DNA of 64,000 nt from Amycolatopsis coloradensis (GTDB lineage Bacteria; Actinomycetota; Actinomycetes; Mycobacteriales; Pseudonocardiaceae): positions 73,401 to 137,400 of the forward strand of contig NZ_MQUQ01000005.1 in NCBI RefSeq assembly GCF_001953865.1, in the 5' to 3' direction. The position numbers and the translations under genes were made by a program. The notes under the pieces were generated by a model. The model saw only the letters and a program-made list of their open reading frames with translations, was not told where the DNA came from and searched no databases. Positions 7,357 to 14,743 of this stretch are shown here, one piece after another; position 1 is the stretch's first letter; each line of letters begins with the position of its first letter.

Positions 7357-8107
7357 CGTGCGGGAGGTGGCGGAAGCGCTGCTGTCCGGGGAAGAACGCG
7401 AGCCGCTGACCGACGCGTGGCCCGATTTGGACGTCGACACCGCGTACGAGATCCAGGACGAGGCGTTGCGGTTGCGGCAGGCACGCGGCGAGACCGTCAT
7501 CGGCGTCAAGCTGGGCCTGACCTCGCAGGCGATGCGACAGAGCATGGGTGTCGACTCGCCGTTGCTCGCGTGGCTGACCGACGCGATGGTCCTGCCCGCC
7601 GGAGTCCCGGTGCCGTCGCTGATCCACCCGCGTGCGGAACCCGAGCTGGCTTTCGTGCTGGGAAAACGACTTTCGGGCCCCGGCGTGACCGCGGCGACCG
7701 CGATGGCGGCGGTGGACCGGGTCCACGGCGGCATCGAGATCATCGACAGCCGGTACCGCGACTACCGATTCGCACTGCCGGACGCCGTGGCGGACAACGG
7801 TTTCTCCGCGTACTTCACGCTCGGCCCGGTGGGTGCCGTGCCGTCGGAGCTGGATCTTTCGCTGGAGGCGGCGCTGGTGGAGGTCGACGGCGCCATCGTC
7901 GACACCGCCACCGGTGCCGCCGTGCTGGGCCATCCGGCGGAAGCCCTGGCTTTGGCGGCCAATGCCCTGGGCGCCCGCGGGCTCGCGTTGGAGCCGGGCT
8001 GGATCGTGCTCACCGGCGGGATGACCGACGCCGTCGAGCTGCGCCCGGGTTCACGGGTGGCGGCGCATTTCTCGCATCTGGGCTCGATCACGCTCGCCGG
8101 GTCTTGA
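7346..8107 (+). CDS. Second hydratase / 4-oxalocrotonate decarboxylase homologue
   Basis: 253 residues, a paralogue of the preceding gene with the same segments in the same order: VIGVKLGLTSQAMRQSMGVD, HPRAEPELAFVLGKRLSGPG with the E-x-E metal ligands, GGIEIIDSRYRDYRFALPDA and VADNGFSAYFTLG. GTG at 7346 lies inside the 3' end of the first gene, with GGGAGGAG 7 bases before it. In meta-cleavage operons, paired paralogues of this family are the 4-oxalocrotonate decarboxylase and the 2-hydroxypenta-2,4-dienoate hydratase, which form a complex; that pairing is a likely reading here. The 3' end overlaps the convergent hydrolase gene by 20 bases. Confidence 0.83.
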   Translation: MSLDVREVAEALLSGEEREPLTDAWPDLDVDTAYEIQDEALRLRQARGETVIGVKLGLTSQAMRQSMGVDSPLLAWLTDAMVLPAGVPVPSLIHPRAEPELAFVLGKRLSGPGVTAATAMAAVDRVHGGIEIIDSRYRDYRFALPDAVADNGFSAYFTLGPVGAVPSELDLSLEAALVEVDGAIVDTATGAAVLGHPAEALALAANALGARGLALEPGWIVLTGGMTDAVELRPGSRVAAHFSHLGSITLAGS

Positions 8108-8972
8108 GCTCGGCGCGGTCCGCCGTCGCGACCAGGCCGCGCACCAGCCGCGGCCAGATCGCGCGCGGGAGGTCGTGCCCCATACCGGGGACGACGTCCA
8201 ATTCGGACTCCCGCAGCGCGCGGGCGGTGGCCCGGCCACCGGAAACGTGCACGAGCGGGTCTTTCGAACCGTGCACGACGAGGGCGGGCACGGTGAGGTT
8301 CCGCAACGCGTGGAACCGATCCCGGCTCGAAACGATCGCCGCCAGCTGCCGTGCGGTGCCGCCGGGGTTGACGCCGCGGTCGAACGACCGCTCCGCGCGC
8401 TCACGCATCCTGGGCTCGTCGAAGGGATAGCCCGGCGAGCCGATGGCGCGGAACGTGCGCACCAGGGAGTCGACGTACTGCTCTCGACTACGCGGAGGAG
8501 CCGAAAGCAACATCGTCATCGCCTTGGCGCTCGGCCGCCCGACGAACCGGTTCCCGGTGGTCGACATGATCGACGTCAGCGAGCGCACCCGTGCCGGATG
8601 CTCGATGGCCAGGGTCTGCGCGACCATCCCGCCCATCGACGCGCCCACGACGTGCGCGCTCCTGACGCCGAGTTCGTCCAGCAGCGCGGCGGCGTCGTCC
8701 GCCATGTCCTTCAGCGAGTACGGCGCCGTGCGCAGCGTGTACGCCAGCGGCAGGCTCACCCGCCCGGACATCCGGCTGGACCGGCCGGCGTCCCGGTTGT
8801 CGTAGCGGATGACGAAGAACCTCATCGCCGCGAGGTTCTCGCAGAGTTCGTCGTCCCACCAGATCATCTGGGAGGCCAGGCCCATGATCATCAGCAACGG
8901 CCTGTCCTCCGGTGACCCGAACGTCTCGTGGCACAGCTCGATACCGTTCACCGCGGCGATCGTCTCCGGCAT
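8088..8972 (-). CDS. Alpha/beta hydrolase
   Basis: 294 residues with a full alpha/beta hydrolase fold. The oxyanion strand is PLLMIMGLASQMIWWDDELC (about residues 25-44), the nucleophile elbow is AHVVGASMGGMVAQTLA (G-A-S-M-G, Ser near 122), and VVPGMGHDLP supplies the histidine near the C-terminus; ALVVHGSKDPLVH carries the acid. The sequence style (RFFVIRYDNRDAGRS) is that of a common actinobacterial family annotated as proline iminopeptidase-like or aclacinomycin-methylesterase-like hydrolases. It is convergent with the hydratases (20-base overlap) and lies 14 bases downstream of the ABC exporter's end, probably in one transcript with it. Substrate unknown. Confidence 0.85.
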   Translation of the reverse strand: MPETIAAVNGIELCHETFGSPEDRPLLMIMGLASQMIWWDDELCENLAAMRFFVIRYDNRDAGRSSRMSGRVSLPLAYTLRTAPYSLKDMADDAAALLDELGVRSAHVVGASMGGMVAQTLAIEHPARVRSLTSIMSTTGNRFVGRPSAKAMTMLLSAPPRSREQYVDSLVRTFRAIGSPGYPFDEPRMRERAERSFDRGVNPGGTARQLAAIVSSRDRFHALRNLTVPALVVHGSKDPLVHVSGGRATARALRESELDVVPGMGHDLPRAIWPRLVRGLVATADRAELKTRRA

Positions 8973-8986
8973 AACCGGCAGTGTGC

Positions 8987-10912
8987 CTACTCACCGCGAT
9001 ACGCGCGAGCCTGGATTTCGTAAAGCTCGTGGTAGAGACCTCCTTCTTCGATGAGTTCGGCGTGCGTGCCCTCTTCGATCAACCGTCCTTTCTCCAGCAC
9101 CAGGATCCGGTCCGCGGAACGGATGTTGGCCAGCCGGTGGGTCACCAGGATCGTCGTGCGCCTGCCCGCCCCGGAGACGCTGGCGTGCCGCAACCCGGCG
9201 AAGACCCGAGCCTCGGCTTTCGCGTCGAGCGCGGCCGTCGGCTCGTCGGCGACCAGGACGGCGGCGTCGCGGTAGATCCCGCGGGCGATGCCCATCCGCT
9301 GCCATTGCCCGCCGGAGAGGTCCTGTCCGTCGTTGAACTTCTTGGACAGCACCGTTTTCTCCTTGGCGGGCAAGGATTCGATCACTTCGTCGGCGCCGGA
9401 GGAGGTGATCGCGTCGTGCCAGGCGACGCGTTCCGGGTCTTCCCGGCCGAGCCTGCCGACGATCACGTTGTGCTCCGCGGTCATCGGCCATTCGGCGGGA
9501 TCCTGGGCGATCACGGCGATGTTCGCGTGCACCGACTCGTGATCGGCGCCCGCGAGATCGACGTCGTCCCAGGACACCTTCCCTTCCGAGGGCGGGTACA
9601 GCCCGGTGAGCAGTTTGCCCAGCGTGGTCTTGCCCGAACCGTTCTCGCCGACGAGCGCGATCACCTCGCCGCGCCGGATGGTCAGCGAAACCTCGCGCAA
9701 CGCGGGGCTTTCCTGGCCGGGGTAGGTGAAACTGACGTTTTCCAGCCGGATCTCCGCCGGATCCGGCGGTGCGACGACCCCGCCTTTCACCGGGCCGCGT
9801 TTTTCGGATTCCCGGAGCAGCCGCTGGAAGAAGGCGATGTAGAACGACTCCTCGTACATGGCGTTCACCGCGCGCATCGTGACGGACAGCGAGTTCGACG
9901 CCGTCCGCATGGCGAGCGCGGCCGTCCCGGCGAGGGCGAGTTCCATCCGCCCGCTGTAGAGCAGGAGACCGAGCACCAGATACGCGATCGCGGTGCCCAC
10001 CCCGGCCGCCGCGCGCCCGGTCAGCCGGACCAGGTTGCTGCGATGCGCGAGCCGGACCTCCTCGCGCATCAGGCTTTCGGTGATCCGCCGGTACTCACCG
10101 AGCAGCGGCTCCTGCAGCGTGAGCGCGTGCCGCTCGAGGGCGAAGGCGCGCCAGGTGGCCACCTCTTCGACGATCCTCTTCCGGATGTTCCGCCCGACGG
10201 TGTCGAGATAATGCCGGTAGTTCAGCCGCGCGACCTTGGCCGCCGCCCAGCCGTCGGCGGCCGCCGCGAGCAGCAGCACCGGCGCGAGCCACGGATTCAG
10301 CAGGCCCGCCGCCACCAGCGCGGCGATCAGCGAGATCAGCGCCGACGTCAGATCCGCGATCCAGCGCAGGCTCATCTCGATCGACCGGACCCCGTCCCGC
10401 GCGCCCTGCCTGGCCAGCTCGCGGAAATCGGCGTCCTCGAAGGCCAGCAACCGGACCCGGACCATGGCGGCGGTGACCTCGTCGCCCGCCGAGGTCACGA
10501 CCCGCGGCCGGAGCGTGCCCTCGACCGCGGCCACCGCCGTGTCCAGCAGCGCGCGCAAGGCGTACGTGCCGATGACGATCGCCAGCGCGGGCAGCGATTC
10601 CAGCACCCTGTCCGGGGTCGGCCCGTTCTCCAGCAGTGCGGTGAACACGTTGGCCGTGGCCAGCAGGCCGAACGCCGTGACACAACCGGAAAGAACGTGG
10701 ACGACGCCGGCGAGCAGGGTCAGCCGCGCCGACGTCCGCCAGGCCAGCCGCAGCACGATCGCCACGGCGGACGGGAGCGCGCGGATGGCCTTGACCATCC
10801 CCGCGTCGGCCACGGCGTCGTCGGGCGTGGCCCACTCGGGCATCTTGAGGTTCTCGACCCCGATCAGGGGCACGGTCGCTTCGGGCACTCCTTCGTTTTT
10901 ACGCGCCCCCAC
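8987..10912 (-). CDS. ABC transporter, fused permease and ATPase (exporter type)
   Basis: 641 residues. The N-terminal half (about 40-340) contains around five to six hydrophobic spans in an ABC exporter transmembrane domain. The C-terminal half is a nucleotide-binding domain: Walker A GENGSGKTTLGKLL, Q-loop VIAQDPAEWPMTAEHN, signature LSGGQWQRMGIARG, Walker B AAVLVADEPTAALDA and H-loop ILVTHRLANIRSADRIL. Such half-transporters work as dimers at the cytoplasmic membrane and export lipids, peptides or drugs. The N-terminus is poorly conserved cytoplasmic sequence. The alpha/beta hydrolase gene follows directly. Which substrate it exports cannot be told. Confidence 0.9.
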   Translation of the reverse strand: MGARKNEGVPEATVPLIGVENLKMPEWATPDDAVADAGMVKAIRALPSAVAIVLRLAWRTSARLTLLAGVVHVLSGCVTAFGLLATANVFTALLENGPTPDRVLESLPALAIVIGTYALRALLDTAVAAVEGTLRPRVVTSAGDEVTAAMVRVRLLAFEDADFRELARQGARDGVRSIEMSLRWIADLTSALISLIAALVAAGLLNPWLAPVLLLAAAADGWAAAKVARLNYRHYLDTVGRNIRKRIVEEVATWRAFALERHALTLQEPLLGEYRRITESLMREEVRLAHRSNLVRLTGRAAAGVGTAIAYLVLGLLLYSGRMELALAGTAALAMRTASNSLSVTMRAVNAMYEESFYIAFFQRLLRESEKRGPVKGGVVAPPDPAEIRLENVSFTYPGQESPALREVSLTIRRGEVIALVGENGSGKTTLGKLLTGLYPPSEGKVSWDDVDLAGADHESVHANIAVIAQDPAEWPMTAEHNVIVGRLGREDPERVAWHDAITSSGADEVIESLPAKEKTVLSKKFNDGQDLSGGQWQRMGIARGIYRDAAVLVADEPTAALDAKAEARVFAGLRHASVSGAGRRTTILVTHRLANIRSADRILVLEKGRLIEEGTHAELIEEGGLYHELYEIQARAYRGE

Positions 10913-10984
10913 CGACAGTTCCGAGAGCCAAGGCGCGGTACCAACCCGGCCCCGCGCTCGGTCCCGGCGCCCTGGTCGCTTGAA

Positions 10985-11009
10985 GTACAGGAAGGGGTCC
11001 TTTCTGTAC
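10985..11009. repeat. Hairpin, GTACAG / AAGG type
   Basis: GTACAG at 10985-10990 and CTGTAC at 11004-11009 flank AAGG and CCTT, giving a stem of about 11 bp with a 3-nt loop and one mismatch. A related but less perfect arm pair occurs at 38579-38603, and the 25-bp hairpin at 63205 uses the same AAGG...CCTT core. Confidence 0.6.
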
Positions 11010-11019
11010 TGGGGAAGGT

Positions 11020-11066
11020 GTGAAGGTCGCGTTTCTTCGGCTCAGCCGAGGGAAGGGGGCCTTCAC
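11020..11066. repeat. Imperfect hairpin, GTGAAGG / CCTTCAC
   Basis: GTGAAGG at 11020-11026 pairs with CCTTCAC at 11060-11066, and TCGGC / GCCGA pair around a TCA loop inside. The interior has an asymmetric bulge (TCGCG against GGGGG). It sits right after the previous hairpin, in the gap between two divergent genes, so a terminator role for either gene is not obvious. Confidence 0.5.
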
Positions 11067-11234
11067 GCGCCCTCGTCGTGACCGGTGGGGCTAGTGAGGC
11101 TCCCGGCGAGTCCGCGCTCGGCTCGCCTGACGCCCCCAAGTACGTGGAGGGCGGGACGAAAGTCCCTTCAGCTCCCGCCCACCTTGCGCTACTCTCTCGC
11201 TAGAGCGATCTATCAAATCGCGAAGGGGGCGAAC

Positions 11235-11672
11235 ATGGACGTTCTTCAGGGCAAGGGGCTCACCGCGTTGCGGCTGGTCATGGCCTTCACGCTGCTCTCC
11301 ACCACGCTGCACTACGCGCACAACGTGATCAGGGCGGCGGACTATCCGCAGGTCGAAGGCGTTCCGGTCGCCGTCGCCGCTGTCCTGGTCGTCGTCGCCT
11401 ACGTCCTCTTCACCACGTTCGGCGTGCTCGGCTACCGCGACTACCTGCGCGGACGTTACTGGCGGGCGCTGGCGTTCCTGATGGTCTTCTCGCTGTCCGG
11501 ACTGGCCAGCCTCGGGCATTTCCTGGTGGCGGTGCCGCGGATCCCGGCGTTCTGGTTCGCCACGATCTACACCGACACGGCCGCCGCGCTGCTGCTGTGG
11601 GTCTTCGTGACCTGGGCGGCGACGAAGCTCAACCGGGTGACGGTGGCTGACCAACTTTCTACACAACATTGA
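11235..11672 (+). CDS. Small integral membrane protein
   Basis: 145 residues with four predicted transmembrane helices: residues about 10-30 (LRLVMAFTLLSTTLHYAH), 42-66 (VAVAAVLVVVAYVLFTTFGV), 76-98 (RALAFLMVFSLSGLASLGHF) and 108-130 (WFATIYTDTAAALLLWVFVT). ATG at 11235 follows AAGGGGG. The histidines (TLHYAHN, LGHFL) lie at helix ends. I do not recognise the family. The stop is only 32 bases before boxC, whose candidate promoter overlaps the stop codon, so it could be co-transcribed with the box genes or merely adjacent. No function is assigned. Confidence 0.7.
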   Translation: MDVLQGKGLTALRLVMAFTLLSTTLHYAHNVIRAADYPQVEGVPVAVAAVLVVVAYVLFTTFGVLGYRDYLRGRYWRALAFLMVFSLSGLASLGHFLVAVPRIPAFWFATIYTDTAAALLLWVFVTWAATKLNRVTVADQLSTQH

Positions 11673-11697
11673 CGGTATTCAGTGCAATGTAGACAAT
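11666..11697 (+). promoter_or_regulatory. Candidate boxC promoter with overlapping inverted repeat
   Basis: ACATTG (11666-11671) and CAATGT (11685-11690) form a perfect 6-bp inverted repeat with a 13-bp spacer. Around it, TTGACG (11669-11674) and GACAAT (11692-11697) are spaced by 17 bases like -35 and -10 boxes. A start 7-8 bases further on would fall at the boxC GTG (11705), giving a leaderless message. The repeat would let a regulator block this promoter. Confidence 0.45.
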
Positions 11698-11704
11698 CGG
11701 TGGG

Positions 11705-13297
11705 GTGACGCGGACCACATCGGTGACGTTCGAACGTCATCCCAGCGGCTACCGGCACTGGAACCTGTCCACCGACGGCGAAGTCGCGTGGCTCGAACTC
11801 GACGTCGACGCCGACGGGGGTCTCGTGCCGGGTTACGAGCTCAAACTCAACTCGTATGACCTCGGCGTCGACATCGAGCTGTACGACGCGACGCAACGAC
11901 TGCGGTTCGAACATCCCGAGGTCCGCGTGGTCATCGTGACCAGCGCGAAGGACAACGTCTTCTGCGCAGGCGCGAACATTCGCATGCTGGCGTCGTCGTC
12001 GCACGAGTGGAAGGTGAACTTCTGCAAGTTCACCAACGAGACCCGCAACGCCATGGAGGACGCCACCGCGCACTCCGGCCAGCGCTACGTCGCCGCGGTC
12101 AACGGCACCTGTGCCGGCGGGGGCTACGAGATCGCGCTGGCGTGCGAAAAGATCCTGCTGGTCGACGACAACTCCTCGACCGTCGCGCTGCCGGAGGTCC
12201 CGCTGCTCGGCGTCCTCCCCGGAACCGGCGGGCTCACCAGGGTGGTCGACAAACGCGGGGTGCGGCGGGACCTCGCCGACGTCTTCGCCACCCGTCCTGA
12301 CGGAATGAAGGGACGGGCCGCGGTCGACTGGCGGCTCGTCGACGAGCTGGTGCCGCGACAGGGATTCCGTGCCGCCGTCCTGGCCAGGGCGCGGGAACTC
12401 GCGCGGACGAGCGAGCGGCTCGACGGCGAAGGCGTCGAGCTGACACCGCTGACCCATCGCTATGTCGACGTCGCCCACAGCGCGGCCGAAGCGACGATCA
12501 CCGTCAAGGGGCCCGAGGACGGCGACGGCTGGTTACTGGACGTCACCCGCGAACTGGACGACGCCATCCTTCGCCTGCGCACCAACGAACCCGAACTCGG
12601 TACCTGGGTGCTCCGCACCGAAGGCGATCCGGTGAAGGTCCTCGAGCACGAACGCGCCGTGTTCGACGCGAAAGACTGTGTGAGCAACGAAATCGTCCAC
12701 TACTTCAAGCGGACGCTGAAGCGGCTCGACGTCACCAGCCGCAGCCTGATCGCGCTCATCGAACCTGGTAGCTGCTTTGCCGGGCTCCTGGTGGAGCTCG
12801 CGCTGGCCGCGGACCGGCAGTACATCTTGGACGGTCCGCCGATCGACGATGAAGACAGTGAAGAACGTGCGTCGATCACGTTGTCCGAAGCCAACTTCGG
12901 CCGTTTCCCGATGGGCAACGGCCTGTCCCGTCTCGAATCCCGGTTCTTCGGCGACCCTGGCCACGTCACCAGGCTCGCGAAAGAACGGGGCAAACCGCTG
13001 AGCCCCACGGAGGTGAACGAACTCGGCCTGGTCACCGGCGCGCCGGACGACCTCGATTGGGAGGACGAGATCCGGATCGCGCTGGAAGGACGGGCCTCGC
13101 TCAGCCCGGACGCCCTGACCGGAATGGAGGCGAACCACCGGTTCGTCGGCCCCGAGACGCTGGAAAGCAAGATCTTCGGCCGCCTGGCCGCCTGGCAGAA
13201 CTGGATCTTCACTCGTCCGAACGCATCCGGTTCCGAGGGCGCGCTGCGTCGCTACGGTACTGGTCAGAAGGCCGTCTTCGACAGGAAGCGGGTCTGA
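11705..13297 (+). CDS. boxC: Benzoyl-CoA-dihydrodiol lyase BoxC (2,3-epoxybenzoyl-CoA dihydrolase)
   Basis: 530 residues. BoxC opens the ring of 2,3-epoxybenzoyl-CoA by adding two waters, giving 3,4-dehydroadipyl-CoA semialdehyde and formate. The protein is a double crotonase-type enzyme: the N-terminal part has VVIVTSAKDNVFCAGANIRML (oxyanion-hole strand) and AAVNGTCAGGGYEIALACEK, and the second part carries IALIEPGSCFAGLLVELALA. The N-terminal VTFERHPSGYRHW is typical of BoxC. Length matches the family (about 550). GTG at 11705 has no good Shine-Dalgarno, consistent with a leaderless start. boxB follows after 5 bases. Confidence 0.93.
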   Translation: MTRTTSVTFERHPSGYRHWNLSTDGEVAWLELDVDADGGLVPGYELKLNSYDLGVDIELYDATQRLRFEHPEVRVVIVTSAKDNVFCAGANIRMLASSSHEWKVNFCKFTNETRNAMEDATAHSGQRYVAAVNGTCAGGGYEIALACEKILLVDDNSSTVALPEVPLLGVLPGTGGLTRVVDKRGVRRDLADVFATRPDGMKGRAAVDWRLVDELVPRQGFRAAVLARARELARTSERLDGEGVELTPLTHRYVDVAHSAAEATITVKGPEDGDGWLLDVTRELDDAILRLRTNEPELGTWVLRTEGDPVKVLEHERAVFDAKDCVSNEIVHYFKRTLKRLDVTSRSLIALIEPGSCFAGLLVELALAADRQYILDGPPIDDEDSEERASITLSEANFGRFPMGNGLSRLESRFFGDPGHVTRLAKERGKPLSPTEVNELGLVTGAPDDLDWEDEIRIALEGRASLSPDALTGMEANHRFVGPETLESKIFGRLAAWQNWIFTRPNASGSEGALRRYGTGQKAVFDRKRV

Positions 13298-13302
13298 AAC
13301 CC

Positions 13303-14724
13303 ATGCCCACCAAGATCGATTACGACGCCAAGATCCCCAACAACGTCGATCTCTCCGGGGACCGGCGGCTCCAGCGGGCGCTGGAGGGGTGGCAGCCGAA
13401 GTTCCTGGACTGGTGGGGCGAAATGGGCCCCACGCTGCGAACCCGAGGGGTGTACTTGCGCACCGCGATCAGTGTCGGCCGGGACGGCTGGGCGCATTTC
13501 GACCACGTCAACGTGCCCGACTACCGGTGGGGGATCTTCCTCGCGGAGCGTGATCCCGGCCGCGTCATCGGTTTCGGCGAGCATCAGGGCGAACCGGCCT
13601 GGCAGCAGGTGCCCGGCGAGTACCGCGCCGACTTGCAGCGGCTCATCGTCATCCAGGGTGACACCGAACCCGCGTCGGTCGAGCAGCAGAAACTGCTGGG
13701 GCTGACCGCGCCGAGCCTCTACGACCTGCGGAACCTCTTCCAGGTCAACGTCGAAGAAGGCCGCCATCTGTGGGCGATGGTGTATCTGCTGCACGCCTAC
13801 TTCGGCCGGGAAGGCCGTGACGAGGCGGAAAGCCTCCTGCTCCGGAATTCCGGCAGTCCGGACGCGCCGCGCATCCTCGGTGCCTTCAACGAAGAGACCG
13901 CGGATTGGCTCGCGTTCTACATGTTCACCTATTTCACCGATCGCGACGGAAAATACCAGCTCGGCACCCTCAAGGAAAGCGGTTTCGACCCGCTTTCCCG
14001 CACTTGTGAATTCATGCTCAAGGAAGAGGCGCACCACATGTTCGTCGGCACCACCGGCGTCGACCGCGTGGTCACTCGCAGTGCCGAACTGATCCGCGAG
14101 CACGACACCTTCGACATCGCCGGGCACGGCGGGATCCCCCTGGACCTCATCCAGCGTTACCTCAACTTCCACTACACCGTCTCGCTCGACCTGTTCGGCG
14201 GCGAGACGTCGACCAACGCGGCGAACTACTACACCGCCGGGCTGAAAGGCCGCTGGCAGGAGAGCCGCCGCAAGGACGACCACAAGCTCACCGACGACGC
14301 CGGGTCGCTGTCCAGGCCGAGGGCCGACGGCACCTGGGAGACCGAGGAACTCCCCGCCATCCTGCTGTTGAACCTGGATCTGCGCGAGGAGTACCGCGCC
14401 GACTGCCAGACCGGGGTCAACCGCTGGAACAAGATCCTGGACGAGGCCGGGATCGACTTCCGATTCGTCCTCCCACACCCTGGATTCAATCGCGAAGTCG
14501 GCATAAACTCCGGCCACCATGTGACGCCCGACGGCACCGTAGTCGACGAGCGGACCTGGTCGGCCGGCAAACGCAAGTGGCTGCCCACTCCCGAAGACCT
14601 GTCCTTCGTCCGATCGCTGATGCACCCGGTGTACGAGCGAGGAAAGATCGCGAGCTGGGTGGCGCCGCCACGCCAGGGCATCAATGGGAAACCGTTCGAC
14701 TACGAATACGTTTACCTGAGCTGA
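13303..14724 (+). CDS. boxB: Benzoyl-CoA 2,3-epoxidase oxygenase subunit BoxB
   Basis: 473 residues. BoxB is the diiron oxygenase that epoxidises benzoyl-CoA at the 2,3-position. Family segments: KIDYDAKIPNNVDLSGDRRL at the N-terminus, FQVNVEEGRHLWAMVYLLHA (iron-ligand helix, E and H), GAFNEETADWLAFYMFTYF and LKEEAHHMFVGTTGVDRV (E-x-x-H ligands). ATG at 13303 lies 5 bases after the boxC stop; a longer frame that begins within boxC is out of phase with the family N-terminus. BoxB normally takes electrons from the reductase BoxA, which is not encoded anywhere in this window. Confidence 0.94.
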   Translation: MPTKIDYDAKIPNNVDLSGDRRLQRALEGWQPKFLDWWGEMGPTLRTRGVYLRTAISVGRDGWAHFDHVNVPDYRWGIFLAERDPGRVIGFGEHQGEPAWQQVPGEYRADLQRLIVIQGDTEPASVEQQKLLGLTAPSLYDLRNLFQVNVEEGRHLWAMVYLLHAYFGREGRDEAESLLLRNSGSPDAPRILGAFNEETADWLAFYMFTYFTDRDGKYQLGTLKESGFDPLSRTCEFMLKEEAHHMFVGTTGVDRVVTRSAELIREHDTFDIAGHGGIPLDLIQRYLNFHYTVSLDLFGGETSTNAANYYTAGLKGRWQESRRKDDHKLTDDAGSLSRPRADGTWETEELPAILLLNLDLREEYRADCQTGVNRWNKILDEAGIDFRFVLPHPGFNREVGINSGHHVTPDGTVVDERTWSAGKRKWLPTPEDLSFVRSLMHPVYERGKIASWVAPPRQGINGKPFDYEYVYLS

Positions 14725-14743
14725 GCCGATTGAAGGTGCGCCC

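Larger units (their letters stand above)
10913..11234. other. Intergenic region between divergent genes
   Basis: 322 bases with no gene that I can support. It must hold the promoters of the ABC exporter (minus) and of the small membrane protein (plus). It carries two hairpins (10985-11009 and 11020-11066), listed separately. Close to the membrane gene, TATCAAAT at 11212-11219 is AT-rich for this genome and could be a -10 region. Confidence 0.6.

Noticed and set aside
8981..11023. 680-codon plus-strand frame across the ABC transporter
   Set aside because: Antisense shadow of the ABC exporter, whose Walker A, signature and Walker B motifs are unmistakable on the minus strand.
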